This document shows, in pieces, positions 23,477-32,600 of a stretch of DNA of 64,000 bases (position 1 is the stretch's first letter; every line of letters starts with the position of its first letter). Position numbers and translations under genes: made by a program. The stretch spans positions 682,001-746,000 of the forward strand of contig NZ_CP109132.1 of NCBI RefSeq assembly GCF_035918015.1. The letters run 5' to 3'. The stretch is from Streptomyces sp. NBC_01754 (GTDB taxonomy: Bacteria; Actinomycetota; Actinomycetes; Streptomycetales; Streptomycetaceae). A model generated the notes under the pieces. It searched no databases and was not told the origin of the DNA. It saw only the letters and a program-made list of their open reading frames with translations.

Positions 23477-25666
23477 TCAGCCTTCGTCGCCGCGCCGGCC
23501 GCCGGGCCTCGGCGGCTCGGCGGCGTCGCGGACGCTGTCGCGCGCGGCTGCCGCGACGGCTTCGGCGGTGATGCCGAACTCCTGGTAGAGCCGCTGGTAG
23601 TCGGCGGACGCGCCGTAGTGTTCGAGGCTCACGATGCGGCCCGCGTCACCGACCACCTCGCGCCAGCCCTGGCCCACGGCGGCCTCGACGCTGACCCGGG
23701 CGCGGACAGCGGGCGGCAGCACCTCGTCCTGGTAGGACAGGGGCTGCTCGGCGAACCATTCGCGGCAGGGCATGGAGACCACGCGGACGGTCAGGCCCTC
23801 GCCGGTGAGGGCCGCACGTGCCTCCAGGGCGATGTGCACCTCCGAACCCGTCGCCACCAGGATGACGTCGGGCCCGGGCTCGGACCCCCCGGCCAGCACG
23901 TACGCACCGCGGGCCGCGCCCTCTGCGGCAGCGAGGGTGCCGTCCTCGCGGTCGAGCACCGGCAGGTTCTGGCGGGTCAGGACGAGGCCGGTGGGGCGGT
24001 CGGTGTGTTGCAGGACCGTCCGCCAGCAGACGGTGGTCTCGTTGGCGTCGGCCGGGCGTACGACGTCCAGGCCGGGGATCGCGCGCAGCGCCGCGAGGTG
24101 CTCGACGGGCTGGTGGGTCGGACCGTCCTCCCCCAGGCCGATGGAGTCGTGGGTCCAGACGTAGGTGACCGGGAGCTGCATCAGGGCGGCGAGGCGGACC
24201 GCGGGCCGCATGTAGTCACTGAACGTCAGGAAGGTGCCGCCGTAGGGCCGCGTCAGGCTCTGCAGGGCGATGCCGTTGAGTACGGCGCCCATGGCGTGTT
24301 CGCGGATGCCGAAGTGCAGGGTCCGGCCGTAGGGGTTGCCCGCGAACTCCTCGGTCTGCCGGTTCTCCGGGATGAAGGAGGGCTCGCCCTCCATGGTGGT
24401 GTTGTTGCTGCCGGCCAGGTCCGCGGAGCCGCCCCAGAGCTCCGGCAGCACCGGGGCGAGAGCGGTGAGCACCTCGCCGGACGCCTTGCGGGTGGCCATG
24501 CCCTTCGGGTCGGCGGCGAAGACCGGCAGGGCGTCCTGCCAGCCGTCGGGCAGCTTCTGATGCGTCAGCCGGTCCAGCAGCCGCGCGCGTTCCGGGTGGG
24601 TGGTGCGCCAGTGCTCGTACACCGGTGTCCAGCGTTCGTGTGCGGCGTGGCCGCGCTCCTTGACCGCACGGGTGTGGGCCAGGACCTCGTCCTCGATGGC
24701 GAACGAGGTCTCCGGGTCGAAGCCGAGGAGCCGCTTGGTGGCCGCGACCTCCTCGTCGCCCAGGGCGGAGCCATGGGCCTTGCCGGTGTTCTGCTTGGTG
24801 GGGGCGGGCCAGCCGATGATGGTCCGCAGCATGATCAGGGAAGGCCGGGACCGCTCCCGCTTCGCCGCCTCCACGGCGGCCAGCAGCGCGTCGACGTCCT
24901 CGACGTAGTCGCCCGTCCTCGTCCAGTCCACCGTCTGCACATGCCAGCCGTACGCGGCGAAGCGGGCCGGCACGTCCTCGCTGAAGGAGATGTCGGTGTC
25001 GTCCTCGATGGAGATGTGGTTGGAGTCGTAGAACGCCACGAGGTTGCCGAGCTGCTGGTGGCCGGCCAGGGACGCGGCCTCGGACGCGACGCCCTCCATC
25101 ATGTCGCCGTCGGAGGTCAGTACGTACACGTGGTGGTCGAAGGGGCTGGTGCCCGGGGCCGCGTCCGGATCGAGGAGGCCGCGTTCGCGGCGGCCCGCCA
25201 TCGCCATGCCGACCGCGGAGCCCATCCCCTGCCCCAGCGGTCCGGTGGTGACCTCCACACCGCGGGTGTGGCGGTACTCGGGGTGCCCGGGGGTCGCCGA
25301 TCCCCAGGTCCGCAGGGCCTCCAGGTCCTCCATCTCCAGGCCGTAGCCGGCCAGGTAGAGCTGGATGTAGAGGGTGAGGCTGCTGTGACCGCAGGACAGG
25401 ACGAACCGGTCCCTGCCCAGCCACTGGTCGTCCGTGGGGTCGTGCCGCATGACCTGCTGGAACAGCAGGTAGGCCAGGGGGGCCAGGCTCATCGCCGTAC
25501 CGGGGTGCCCGTTGCCGGTCTTCTGCACGGCGTCGGCGGCCAGCACCCGTACGGTGTCCACCGCCCGCAGGTCCACCTCGCTCCACCCCGCCTCGTCGGC
25601 CACCGGACGGGCGAGTCCTGGGTCGCGGGATGCGGTGCTGCCGGAAGAGGGTCGCTGAGGTGCCAT
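23477..25666 (-). CDS. tkt: transketolase
   Basis: 729 residues, the full length for a bacterial transketolase of the pentose-phosphate pathway. The ThDP domain has AADAVQKTGNGHPGTAMSLAPLAYLL, GPLGQGMGSAVGMAMA and the GDMMEGVASEAASLAGHQQLGNLVAFYDSNHIS diphosphate/metal motif. The Pyr domain has FGIREHAMGAVLNGIALQ (catalytic Glu) and the transketolase motif THDSIGLGEDGPTHQPVEHLAALRAIP. The C-terminal domain ends near GITAEAVAAAARDSV. It is a lone gene with no transaldolase or zwf neighbour, so it is likely a second transketolase outside the main pentose-phosphate operon. GAGGGAG precedes the ATG. Confidence 0.97.
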   Translation of the reverse strand: MAPQRPSSGSTASRDPGLARPVADEAGWSEVDLRAVDTVRVLAADAVQKTGNGHPGTAMSLAPLAYLLFQQVMRHDPTDDQWLGRDRFVLSCGHSSLTLYIQLYLAGYGLEMEDLEALRTWGSATPGHPEYRHTRGVEVTTGPLGQGMGSAVGMAMAGRRERGLLDPDAAPGTSPFDHHVYVLTSDGDMMEGVASEAASLAGHQQLGNLVAFYDSNHISIEDDTDISFSEDVPARFAAYGWHVQTVDWTRTGDYVEDVDALLAAVEAAKRERSRPSLIMLRTIIGWPAPTKQNTGKAHGSALGDEEVAATKRLLGFDPETSFAIEDEVLAHTRAVKERGHAAHERWTPVYEHWRTTHPERARLLDRLTHQKLPDGWQDALPVFAADPKGMATRKASGEVLTALAPVLPELWGGSADLAGSNNTTMEGEPSFIPENRQTEEFAGNPYGRTLHFGIREHAMGAVLNGIALQSLTRPYGGTFLTFSDYMRPAVRLAALMQLPVTYVWTHDSIGLGEDGPTHQPVEHLAALRAIPGLDVVRPADANETTVCWRTVLQHTDRPTGLVLTRQNLPVLDREDGTLAAAEGAARGAYVLAGGSEPGPDVILVATGSEVHIALEARAALTGEGLTVRVVSMPCREWFAEQPLSYQDEVLPPAVRARVSVEAAVGQGWREVVGDAGRIVSLEHYGASADYQRLYQEFGITAEAVAAAARDSVRDAAEPPRPGGRRGDEG

Positions 25667-25796
25667 GGTCTTCGTCTCCCTCGAGATGTCGCTTCTCGGT
25701 TCGTGGAACCGGCCCTACGCCTCGTTCCCTCTCCGGCATCCTCGATTCCTTCCGGCCGCCCCGCATCCCGTGACGGAGGCGGTGGTGCGGTGCTGT

Positions 25797-25848
25797 GGCG
25801 GCGTGCGGTGCGACCGTGCGGCTCGGCGCGGTCGCACCGCACGCCGCC
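25797..25848 (-). terminator. 19-bp perfect hairpin between monooxygenase and transketolase genes
   Basis: Stem 25797-25815 with 25830-25848, loop 14 nt. It is the second of two hairpins downstream of the monooxygenase gene and may insulate the transketolase promoter. Confidence 0.65.
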
Positions 25849-25906
25849 GGACAAGTTCCGGATGCACCGGCTCCGGTGGGCGAGCGGTGCGGCGGAGCCG
25901 TACGCC

Positions 25907-25944
25907 GCCTGCCCGGCCGCGGGCCTGACGGTGGCCGGGCAGGC
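25907..25944 (-). terminator. 12-bp hairpin after the monooxygenase gene
   Basis: Perfect stem 25907-25918 with 25933-25944, loop 14 nt, 54 bases beyond the stop codon. Confidence 0.6.
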
Positions 25945-25998
25945 GCCCCGCTCATCGCGACGGGTGCCGTGCAGGTACTCACGGTGGGGCGGAGCGAT

Positions 25999-27438
25999 TC
26001 AGCCGAACCACCGGGTGAGGGCGCTTTCGAGAGGTTCCGCGTTCGTGCTGGACCAGGCGACGTAGCCGTCGGGCCGGACGAGCAGGGCGTCGGCGCCCTG
26101 CGTGTCCTCGTCGGTCCCGGCGACGACGTGTCGGACACGGCCTGAGTAGTGGGCTCCCAGCGGCCTCTCCTCGCCGTCGAGGGACAGCAGCAGCCCCTGG
26201 CCCGTGTGCATCAGGTCGCTGGCACGGGTGGAGCCCTCCTCCGTGGTGAGGAGGTGGTCGATGAGGCGGGGGCCGACGCCCGGGTAGTGGAGGTCCAACC
26301 CGGACATCATTCCGGAGACGTAGCGGTTGGCGTCGGGCAGGCGCAACAGCTCCGTCATCAGATCGCGGACCGCGCCTGCGTCCTCGTCGCCACCGGGATT
26401 CATGATCAGACTTTGGGCCTGGGTGTGCCGCAGCACGTGCGCGGCCACGGGATGCCGTTCGTCGTGGTAGCTGTCCAGCAGGCCGGTGGGCGCCCAGCCG
26501 TGCACCGCGGCGGCGAGCTTCCAGCCGAGGTTGACGGCGTCCTGTACGCCCAGATTCACTCCCTGGCCGCCGATCGGCATATGGATGTGCGCGGCGTCCC
26601 CCGCGAAGAACACACGGTTCTCGCGGTAGCGCTCGACCTGCCGCACGGCGTCGCTGAACCGCGATGCCGCCCGCAGCTCGCCCAGTTCCGTCTCCGGCCC
26701 GTACACGGCCCGGAGGGCCTCTGCGACCTCGTCGGTGGTCACAGGCTCCTCGCGTCCCGGGCCGTTGCCGGACAGCTTGCCGAAGATCATGCGGTACAGG
26801 CCGTCGTCCAGGGGGTGCAGGATCGTGAAGAATCCGCCCGCGGAGCGCGGGTAGCGGCTGAAGTGCCCGCGCGTGGCCGGGACGGCCTCGGACCGGGACG
26901 CGAGGGTGAGGTCGGCGGCCACTGCGGACATCCGGCCCGGCCTTCCCGGGAAGGGTGCGCCCAGCAGGGAACGGACCGTGCTGCGCGCGCCGTCGCAGGC
27001 GACCAGATAGCTGCCGTGGACGCCCCCGGCTCGTACGCCGTCCTCGTCCTGCTCGACCTCCGACACCTCGTGACCGCGCAGCACCGGAACGCTCCGGCTG
27101 ACGAGCAGCTCTTCCAGGTACGCCTCCAGTCGCACCTGGGGGAGCGTGACCGGGTACGGGTGACGGGTGCGCCAGGGGCGGCAGTCCAACTCGACGGGGA
27201 GCATGGCGAAGTGGCCGCCGGCCGGGTCGTGGGGCTGCGCACCGTCGAGCAGCGGGGCCAGGATCCCTCGCAGGTCGAGCACCTCGGCCGTGCGCGGCTG
27301 AAGAGCGCCCGCGCGGGACTGTACGCCGCGCTCGCGCTGCTTCTCGAGGACGACGACCGACACCCCGGCCAGGGTCAGTTCGTAGGCCAGCATCAGCCCG
27401 GTCGGTCCGGCACCGGCCACTATCACCTGAGTACGCAT
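25999..27438 (-). CDS. FAD-dependent aromatic hydroxylase (PheA/TfdB, PgaE/OxyS-like)
   Basis: 479 residues. FAD/NAD motif VIVAGAGPTGLMLAYELTLAGVSVVVLEK lies near the N-terminus, shown in two pieces: GAGPTG and an acidic end of strand 2. An ARG-type SRAGALQPRTAEVLDLRG motif, a DG motif YLVACDGARSTVR and a GD motif VFFAGDAAHIHMPIGGQGVNLGVQDAVNLGWKLA complete the group A flavoprotein monooxygenase set. A thioredoxin-like C-terminal region follows. Such enzymes hydroxylate phenols or polyketide/antibiotic aromatics, including rifampicin. ATG 27438 follows AGAGGAG at five bases. It is divergent from a TetR gene with a shared operator, the layout of a substrate-inducible detoxification pair. Confidence 0.9.
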   Translation of the reverse strand: MRTQVIVAGAGPTGLMLAYELTLAGVSVVVLEKQRERGVQSRAGALQPRTAEVLDLRGILAPLLDGAQPHDPAGGHFAMLPVELDCRPWRTRHPYPVTLPQVRLEAYLEELLVSRSVPVLRGHEVSEVEQDEDGVRAGGVHGSYLVACDGARSTVRSLLGAPFPGRPGRMSAVAADLTLASRSEAVPATRGHFSRYPRSAGGFFTILHPLDDGLYRMIFGKLSGNGPGREEPVTTDEVAEALRAVYGPETELGELRAASRFSDAVRQVERYRENRVFFAGDAAHIHMPIGGQGVNLGVQDAVNLGWKLAAAVHGWAPTGLLDSYHDERHPVAAHVLRHTQAQSLIMNPGGDEDAGAVRDLMTELLRLPDANRYVSGMMSGLDLHYPGVGPRLIDHLLTTEEGSTRASDLMHTGQGLLLSLDGEERPLGAHYSGRVRHVVAGTDEDTQGADALLVRPDGYVAWSSTNAEPLESALTRWFG

Positions 27439-27470
27439 ACCACTCCTCTGATCCACATCGAGTGCAAAGA

Positions 27471-27504
27471 TGCACTCAGTCTACCTTAGGGTAGACTGAG
27501 TGCA
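27471..27504. promoter_or_regulatory. 34-bp palindromic operator in the monooxygenase-TetR divergent promoter
   Basis: Two perfect 15-bp arms (27471-27485 and 27490-27504) flank four bases, ttag. The right arm ends on the A of the TetR start codon, so a bound repressor would block its own translation-start region. The left arm is 33 bp from the monooxygenase ATG. Size and symmetry fit a pair of TetR dimers. Confidence 0.85.
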
Positions 27505-28133
27505 TGAATGAACGGATGAGTCTGCGGGAGCTCAAGAAGGGCCGGACGAGGGAGACGATCGCGGAGACGGCGGTCCGCCTCTTCCTGGCCAGGGGGTTCG
27601 ACCAGGTCTCGGTCACGGAGGTCGCCGCCACGGCGGAGGTCTCGCGGCGGACGCTGTTCACCTACTTCCCGACGAAGGAAGACCTCGTGCTGCAGCGGTT
27701 CGCCGACCACGAGGACGAGGCCGCCCGCATCGTGCGCTCCCGCCCGGCCGGCAGGGAGCCGCTGGAGGCCCTCCGGGAAGCCCTGCTGGCGGCCTTGGAG
27801 CAGCGGGATCCGAACACCGGGCTGAACGACGACCCGGAGACCAGGGCCTTCTTCCGGATGATCCTCGACACGGAGAGTCTGGCGGTGCGGCTGACCCGGT
27901 ACGCGTCACGCGGCGTCGACGCACTGGCCGAGGCGCTGCGGGAGGCGGGGACGGATCCGTTGACCGCGCGTCTCACGGCGGCTCAGGTGCTCGTGGTACA
28001 GCACGAACTGGCCGTCATGAACCACTCCTGCCTCATGGCCGGCGAGTCCGCCGACGACCGTTGCCCGGAGGCGGTCCGGGCGGCCGAGCGCGCCTTCGAC
28101 CTGCTGATTCACGGGGTGGCGGCCGGAAAGTAG
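27504..28133 (+). CDS. TetR-family repressor
   Basis: 209 residues. The N-terminal helix-turn-helix is RETIAETAVRLFLARGFDQV, then SVTEVAATAEVSRRTLFTYFPTKEDLVL, the canonical TetR DNA-binding domain. The ligand domain (about 60-205) is helical with no family signature beyond TetR_C-like. The ATG at 27504 abuts the operator palindrome and has no Shine-Dalgarno, so the mRNA may be leaderless. ATG 27516 is an alternative start. It is predicted to repress itself and the divergent FAD monooxygenase, with release by an aromatic ligand. Confidence 0.9.
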   Translation: MNERMSLRELKKGRTRETIAETAVRLFLARGFDQVSVTEVAATAEVSRRTLFTYFPTKEDLVLQRFADHEDEAARIVRSRPAGREPLEALREALLAALEQRDPNTGLNDDPETRAFFRMILDTESLAVRLTRYASRGVDALAEALREAGTDPLTARLTAAQVLVVQHELAVMNHSCLMAGESADDRCPEAVRAAERAFDLLIHGVAAGK

Positions 28134-28244
28134 GCCGTATGTCGAAAGTGGCACTTCAGCGGTGGATGAAACGGCTCGGCCGGTCCGGCACATCGGTGAC
28201 TCCGCCCCCACGCACTCCCCTCAGCCGACCGGGGCACGATCCTC

Positions 28245-28358
28245 GTGCAGGGCGAGACGCCGTCGGGCCACGGTCTGGCGATTCCCGCTCACGAAGCGCT
28301 CGTCGAGATCCCGATGGACCTCGTCCGGGAAGCATGTGGAGACAAGCTCGGTGGCTGA
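28245..28358 (+). pseudogene. 5'-truncated small gene upstream of DUF6879 gene
   Basis: In one frame the sequence reads GETPSGHGLAIPAHEALVEIP and continues MDLVREACGDKLGG to a TGA at 28356-28358, with strong Streptomyces codon bias. Only an internal GTG at 28245 is available as start, and an in-frame TGA lies about 45 bases upstream. The normal N-terminus therefore seems lost. Its stop overlaps the GTG of the next gene by eight bases, the spacing of a coupled pair. It is either a very short 37-residue gene or the tail of a longer one. Confidence 0.4.
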
Positions 28359-28872
28359 ACGGACCCTCGGAGACCTGCTCGACAACTTCCAGCACGAAGC
28401 GTTCCGGCTGGAAACCCTTGACGACTACAGCCGTTCAGGCAGCGTGGACGCGGTCCGGCTGTCTCCCGACGGCCAGCCGAAGCCGGCCGACTACAACGCC
28501 GACTGGTGCGCGGAAGTCGGGGAGCACGTCGCCACCGGACGGCGCATGTACCGCGTCCACGTGCTGGCGCGCCCGCTGACGCCGCGTCTCAGGTTCGAAC
28601 CGGGGTGGGGCTACGTCACCAACGCCACAGCCGGTGAAGAGTTCTTCATCCTGGACGTGACAGACCGGCCGCCACCGCTGCCGTCCGACGTGGGGGACTT
28701 CTGGCTGGTGGATTCCACGACCGCAGCCCCTGTGCGCTACAGCGACGACAGCAAGTTCCTCGGGGCTGATGTGTTGCCGGACGATCAGGGCGAGCGGTAC
28801 GCCGCGTACCGGGACACGGCTCTGGCGCATGCTGTCCCGTTCGCTGACTGGTGGGCGACGCACGCGCAGTGA
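28351..28872 (+). CDS. DUF6879-family protein
   Basis: 173 residues. The family pattern is clear: LLDNFQHEAFRLETLDDYSRSG, then W..EV..HVATGRRMYRVHVLARPLTPRLRFE, GWGYVTNATAGEEFFILDVT, a DFWLVDSTTAAPVRYSDD segment, and a C-terminal ERYAAYRDTALAHAVPFADWW. These proteins are common in Streptomyces and are nearly always beside an XRE/DUF5753 (Scr1-type) regulator, as here. Their biochemical role is not established. GTG 28351 has GGAG nine bases upstream. The stop overlaps the GTG of the following regulator (GTGA), so the pair was co-translated. Confidence 0.82.
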   Translation: MAERTLGDLLDNFQHEAFRLETLDDYSRSGSVDAVRLSPDGQPKPADYNADWCAEVGEHVATGRRMYRVHVLARPLTPRLRFEPGWGYVTNATAGEEFFILDVTDRPPPLPSDVGDFWLVDSTTAAPVRYSDDSKFLGADVLPDDQGERYAAYRDTALAHAVPFADWWATHAQ

Positions 28873-29480
28873 ACCGTTCGGAACTTGGGGCCGCGCTGCG
28901 GGAGGCTTCTGGGAAGGAAGCCGAAGCCGTGGCCCGCAGCGCTGTCATGTCGGCCAGCAAGCTGAGCAAGATCGAGACGGGGAAGCTGTCCCCGAGCACG
29001 GATGACGTCGACCGCGTCCTGCCCTCGCTCGGCGTCTCGGATGCCGTCAAGGAGGAGTACACGGACGCCGCGCGCGCCGTTGCCACGGAGCCCACAGCCT
29101 GGCGCTTGATCCAGCGCGCGGGGCTGGACAAGGCACCGCGTCACCTGCGCGAGATCGAGGCGCGCACAAGCCTCTTGAGAGTCGTCCAGCCCGCTTGGGT
29201 CCCGGGATTGCTCCAGACGCCGGAGTACGCGGGCGGTGCTATCCCGGCACCAAGACCTTGCGGAGGAGACGGTGCGACGCACGCCGAGTGCCCGACTCGA
29301 ACGGCAGGAAGCCCTGTACTGCGAAGACCGGTCGTTCAGCTTCGTGATCACGGAGAAGGCCCTCACGTGGGAGATCGTGCCGCCGCTCTGCTTGCCGGAC
29401 AGATCGACCGGCTTGCCACCGCGTGCCGGCTCCCGGCTCCCGGCTCCCGGTACAGAGACCCCGTGCGGGGTGCGGCTTGC
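28869..29480 (+). pseudogene. frameshifted, truncated XRE regulator with DUF5753 (Scr1 family)
   Basis: From GTG 28869 the frame encodes an XRE helix-turn-helix (ELGAALREASGKEAEAVARS, then MSASKLSKIETGKLSPSTDDVDRVL) and the start of DUF5753 (AWVPGLLQTPEYA). Around 29228-29236 the homology jumps by one base to another frame (LSRHQDLAEETVRRTPSARL, FSFVITEKALTWEI). Near 29390 it returns to the first (LLAGQIDRLATACRLP). The last third of DUF5753 is missing. Two shifts plus truncation mark it as dead. A triple 7-bp repeat lies near the end of the recognisable part. Confidence 0.8.
29428..29448 (+). repeat. three tandem copies of a 7-bp unit (ggctccc)
   Basis: Perfect 3 x 7 bp repeat inside the decayed regulator. 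A unit not divisible by three in a coding region is prone to slippage frameshifts. Confidence 0.85.
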
Positions 29481-29644
29481 TGGTGTCGATCTCCGTGGCC
29501 CTGCCCATGCTGTCCGGTCCAGACATCGCCCACTCCGTACGTCGGTGTCCCATGAGTGCTCAATCCAGGGCGACTGTATGGTCGTTCGCCACCGGTACGT
29601 CACCGGCCGGACGGCCGGACGTGGCCCGCGCGCAGCGGGCCCGG

Positions 29645-32600
29645 TCACCACTCGCCCACGGAACGCACGGTGACCTCGTCCCCGCTGCGGAGGACCTGGA
29701 CGTGGTGGGTCCGCTCCCCGGTACGGGCCGACCGGTGGTCCGCACTCACCTCCACCGTGCACGGGTGCACCCCCGCCAGCCGGCCTACATGGCCCTTGAC
29801 GGCGATGACCTCCACCTGTGCACTGGCGCGGGAGCCGGGCGGCAGACCCATGACGTACGCGACCGTGCCCCTGAGCCAGTCCATCGTGTCGATCTCGGCC
29901 GCGGAGACGACCGTCGCCCCGTCGACGACCCTGCACAGGCCGACTCCTTCGCGGGCACGACGGCGGACGAGGAAGTCCCGGCGATCGATCGGCGGGACAC
30001 CGGAGAGCGTTCCCACGGGCAGCAGGGCGCAGATCACCCTCAGCGCGGCGGCGACCCGTCCGTCCACACACAGCTGGATGTCGATCGCCGGCATCGGCCC
30101 GGCGTTCGCCTCGGCGGGGACGAACCCCCCGAAGCGTGCCTCGATCGCGATCTCACCGGTCTCCGGCGGTGCTTCGAACAGTTCCAGCCGGTCCAGCCGG
30201 AAGGGATAGGCGGCCGTGTCCTCGCCGATCCGCGGGGACCACCGCCACAGGCTGGCGGAAGGGATCGCCTGGAGGAGCGCGTCCATGACCCCCTGGTTCA
30301 GGTGTCCCGTCGGCACCGTGCCACGGGTGACGTCGGCCACCGCGGAGGACCCGGCCGCTCCGACGGCCAGGGAGGTGAGGTACTGGAACGCCGGTCCGTG
30401 GAACAGCTCGGCGGAGGCGTACGGGTCCGGCTGCACCACAGCGTCCGGCAGCGGGGCGAACCGCTCGGGCCGGTGGTCCGGCGGGTCTCCCACCCGTACG
30501 GCCCCGACGGCCACTTCCTCGAACCGGGACAGAGCGGAGTTCGCCGCGTCACGCCACATCAGCAGCCTCACCTCCAGCCCGGCCTCCGCGGGTACGACCT
30601 CGGTCCGCAGCCGGACCGGTCCGGTGAGCGTGATCCAGCGCCGGATCCTGACGTCGCGCAGGGCGGCCACGCGCCGGCCCGTACGGTCCGCCGCGGCCTG
30701 CGCGAGGAGGTCGACGACCGACATCATCGGCAGGGCGGGAAGCGTCCAGGTCGGGCGGTGGTCGCCGGTCCAGGTGTCGACGGCCGGGTCGAGCGTCCAC
30801 TCCGCCACGCCGGACGAAGCGTCACCGGACACGACGCGGACGCCGAGTCCGCGCACGTGGTAGAGGCAGACCCCGTCCCCCCAGAGGCGGGCCTCGGCGC
30901 GGGCGTGACGTCCACGCGCGTCCTCGGCGACCTCCAGGATCTCCAGATCGATTCGGATGAGGCGGTTGACCGGGGTGACCTGTCCGCGGTACCTCCAGAC
31001 CACCTCCCGCCCGGTCATGACGGGCTCGAAGCGGGGCTGGGGGACGCCGTCGGTGAGGCCCCGCTCGATCAGGTAGAACTGGAGCAGCTGGCACATGGCC
31101 TCGACTCCGAGCGATCCCGGCTGGACCGGGTCCTGGAAGAAGTGGGCCTTGAAGAACCACTCCCCCGCGTCGACGTCCTTCTCCGAGCGCAGACGGCCGA
31201 GCCCCGCGCTGCCTCCGTCCGGCCAGTACCCGGTGACCCTGTCGATCATCAGCAGCATCGGGCCGGGCAGCCGGGCCGCACCGGCGAAGTAGCGGGCGGG
31301 GCGTGTCGTGAGGTCGACGGTGCGCTCGCACGGAGCCTCCAGTGCGGCCTGGCCGTCCTCCGGCACGGGCAGGCCGGCCTGGTGCTCGAAGGCGGTGTGC
31401 GGGAAGTATCCGAAGACCGTGGACAGGGCGAAGACCTCGACGTCGTCGGCGAAGCACCGGACGCCGAACGACACGATGGTCATCTCGCCGGTCCGCGAGA
31501 TCGTCGTCAGCTCCGCCTCGGTGCGCACGGTCCGGGTCGCCGGTGTGATCTCTCCGGTGACCGTGCCCCTCCCGTCGAGGTTGCGGAAGAGCAGGTCGGT
31601 TTCGGTGGCCTGCGGGCAGCCGGCGTAGGCCGCCATCCATCCGCACGGCTGCAACGCGATCTCCATGAGCACGGCGAACGGCATGACCTGGCCGCCGTTC
31701 TGCTCGAAGTACCACACCTCGTCGGGCACGTCGTACTCCGCGACCACCCGTCCGCCCCCTCGGCGCGTACCGGGGTGCGGTTCGTCCACGGAGACGATCC
31801 GGGTCATGAAGTGGTAGGGCGGCCCGGGCAGCCGCGCGGTCCTACGCGTACCGTCGAATGCCCGCGCCGCGCCGAACGCCTCGCTCGGCCTCCCCCACGC
31901 GCACGCCAGCAACGACGGGTAGTCGAAGACGATCCCCTCGCGCTCCGCCGCCGCCTTGGGCGGACGGTGGCCGACGAGTCCGCCGAGTGAGTCGGGCGGC
32001 ACCGGGGTTCCGTCCTTCTGTTCGACGTGCGGGCCGAGCCCCCGCCAGTGCGACAGGGGCCAGTCCGGTACCAGCCGGAGCGTGATGTCCTGTCCGTGGA
32101 ACGCCTTGACCCCGTCGACGGTGCCCAGCACGTCGGCGTACAGCGTCGGCTCGGGACCGGCCGAGACACCGCGCACGAACACCTCGTACACGATGCGTCC
32201 GCTCGCCGGAGTGACCTGTCCACGGCAGTGGGCGGTGCAGGGGCGCCCCTCGGCCGGCTCGAAGCGCCACCCGTCACGGGCGATGGTGTAGCCGAGGGCC
32301 GTCAGGTAGAAGGCCGCCGCCTGGAGGCAGGCCTGAAGCATCAGGGTGCCCGGCATGCACGGGTCGTTCTCGAAGTGCCCCTCGAAGTACCAGTCGTCCG
32401 GTGAGACGGGCGTCTCCGCACGGAGGTAGCCGCGCCCCCACGGCCCGCCGGCCGGGTCGAACGCCGTGATCTCGTGCAGGAGTCGCATACGGCCGCCGTC
32501 CGGCCGGGGCGAGCGCGTATGCGCCCGGGCCAGGTCCCAGCCGGGGCCGAAGCAGTCCGCCGGCCGGCCGGCCACGAAGGCCCGTACCTGTTCGGCGGTG

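Noticed and set aside
23465..26065. 866-codon plus-strand open frame across transketolase
   Set aside because: It is antisense to a clear transketolase with all ThDP motifs, and its translation is low-complexity Gly/Arg/Val.
29423..31990. 855-codon plus-strand open frame
   Set aside because: It is antisense to the FabA-like DH and PS-DH parts of the PfaC-like gene, with no recognisable protein features.
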